From NCBI GenBank assembly GCA_963402885.1, contig OY727099.1:27474969-27538968 (forward strand): DNA of 64,000 nucleotides. The letters are read 5' to 3'. Origin of the DNA: Antedon bifida. Its lineage: Eukaryota; Echinodermata; Crinoidea; Comatulida; Antedonidae. The notes below the pieces were generated by a model. That model was not told the DNA's origin. It did not search any database and saw only the letters and a list, made by a program, of their open reading frames with translations. Positions 63,359 to 64,000 of this stretch are shown here, piece by piece. Both the position numbers and the translations under genes were made by a program. Each line of letters opens with the position of its first letter. Position 1 is the stretch's first letter.

Positions 63359-63397
63359 ACGTACGTCTATTATAGTAGTAGGTTTTAGAAATGACAC

Positions 63398-64000
63398 TTG
63401 CTATTCATAATTTATTTAACGACTAATTCTATCATTATATTTTCACGTTCCGACTCTCAAGGCACAAATGAGTCACTATAAATGCTAATGATACGACGAC
63501 GTTTAATTTCAACTTACCCTTAGTACCGCCCTTCTTTCATCATGCTGGTTTATTTCCATAATTGATAGACCTATTACTCATCATTCATTTCCACAGTTTC
63601 ATACCAAATAGCATACTATCTAAAAAAATCATTCAAATTTACTATAAAGATAATACAATTTCAATTTCCATAAATTCAAAATAACTATAAATTACTTAAT
63701 TTGGATAATTAAGAAAAAAATAAAAAAAATCGATATACAGTAGGCTTATACACAAAATAAAAAAATATTCAATAAAAGATACTTATCAAAAAATTAGTTT
63801 ATGTAAGATAATATTTAAAGTTTTCTTAAAATGTCCTACAGTGGATTGTCGAATAGTGCAAGGGATATTATTAAGGTTCTAAAGTCAAAATTACGCTAGG
63901 TACGTTTCAGCCTTAGCTCAAGGAACGGCAAATAAACCATCTGTTCGGAATCGTGTGGCGCTGTTAGGTTTTGTTGCATTTAATAGTACAGTAGTTTAGA
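63398..64000. other. Upstream of Ig receptor 4, no gene
   Basis: Very AT-rich sequence with several short A and T runs. No promoter motif or coding sequence can be supported. Confidence 0.5.

Overview
This is a eukaryotic, AT-rich window with intron-containing genes. The proteins are animal: a dihydropyrimidinase/CRMP gene, an RFX6-type transcription factor, a class A GPCR and four immunoglobulin-domain receptors. Low GC, abundant minisatellites, a foldback element with tandem-repeat arms, Penelope-like and CR1/jockey-like retroelement pieces and a 5S-like repeat suggest a marine deuterostome invertebrate, probably an echinoderm. That placement is inference.

Layout. (1) 1-2.9 kb: intergenic, with one putative Penelope-like end. 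(2) 3.0-20.7 kb, plus strand: a complete CRMP/dihydropyrimidinase gene with 16 exon positions. Exon 8 exists as two same-length, mutually exclusive versions that swap a metal-ligand histidine for arginine. There are two alternative C-terminal exons and a probable 21-nt microexon. Intron 12 carries a 5'-truncated non-LTR retrotransposon with a long open reverse-transcriptase frame. (3) 22.3-23.3 kb, plus: a single-exon GPCR with DCY in place of DRY. (4) 24.2-31.3 kb, minus: a 17-exon RFX6 gene whose exon lengths sum to exactly 822 codons including the stop. (5) 31.4-38 kb: non-coding, with a 947-bp foldback transposon (6-bp target duplication), a 603-bp terminal-inverted-repeat element and palindrome-rich arrays. 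(6) 38.1-63.4 kb, minus: four intronless three-Ig type I receptors in the same orientation. The last two are separated by a 3.2-kb, 45-bp satellite and decayed elements.

The most unusual pattern is that tandem arrays repeatedly start on a 5' splice junction. At CRMP exon 9 (nine donors), CRMP exon 12 (33-bp unit, about 42 copies), RFX6 exon 1 (49-bp unit, about nine copies) and RFX6 exon 3 (69-bp unit, two copies), the repeated unit contains the end of the exon, the GT donor and the start of the intron. The 45-bp satellite also carries a donor-like CAG|GTRAAG in every unit on the minus strand.

The other main candidate system is the Ig-receptor cluster. Two members end in an ITIM followed by an ITSM-like motif, as in vertebrate inhibitory receptors such as PD-1, SIRP and Siglecs. 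The other two carry different tyrosine-rich tails. Together they look like a lineage-specific family of signalling surface receptors with shared ectodomains and diverging cytoplasmic outputs.
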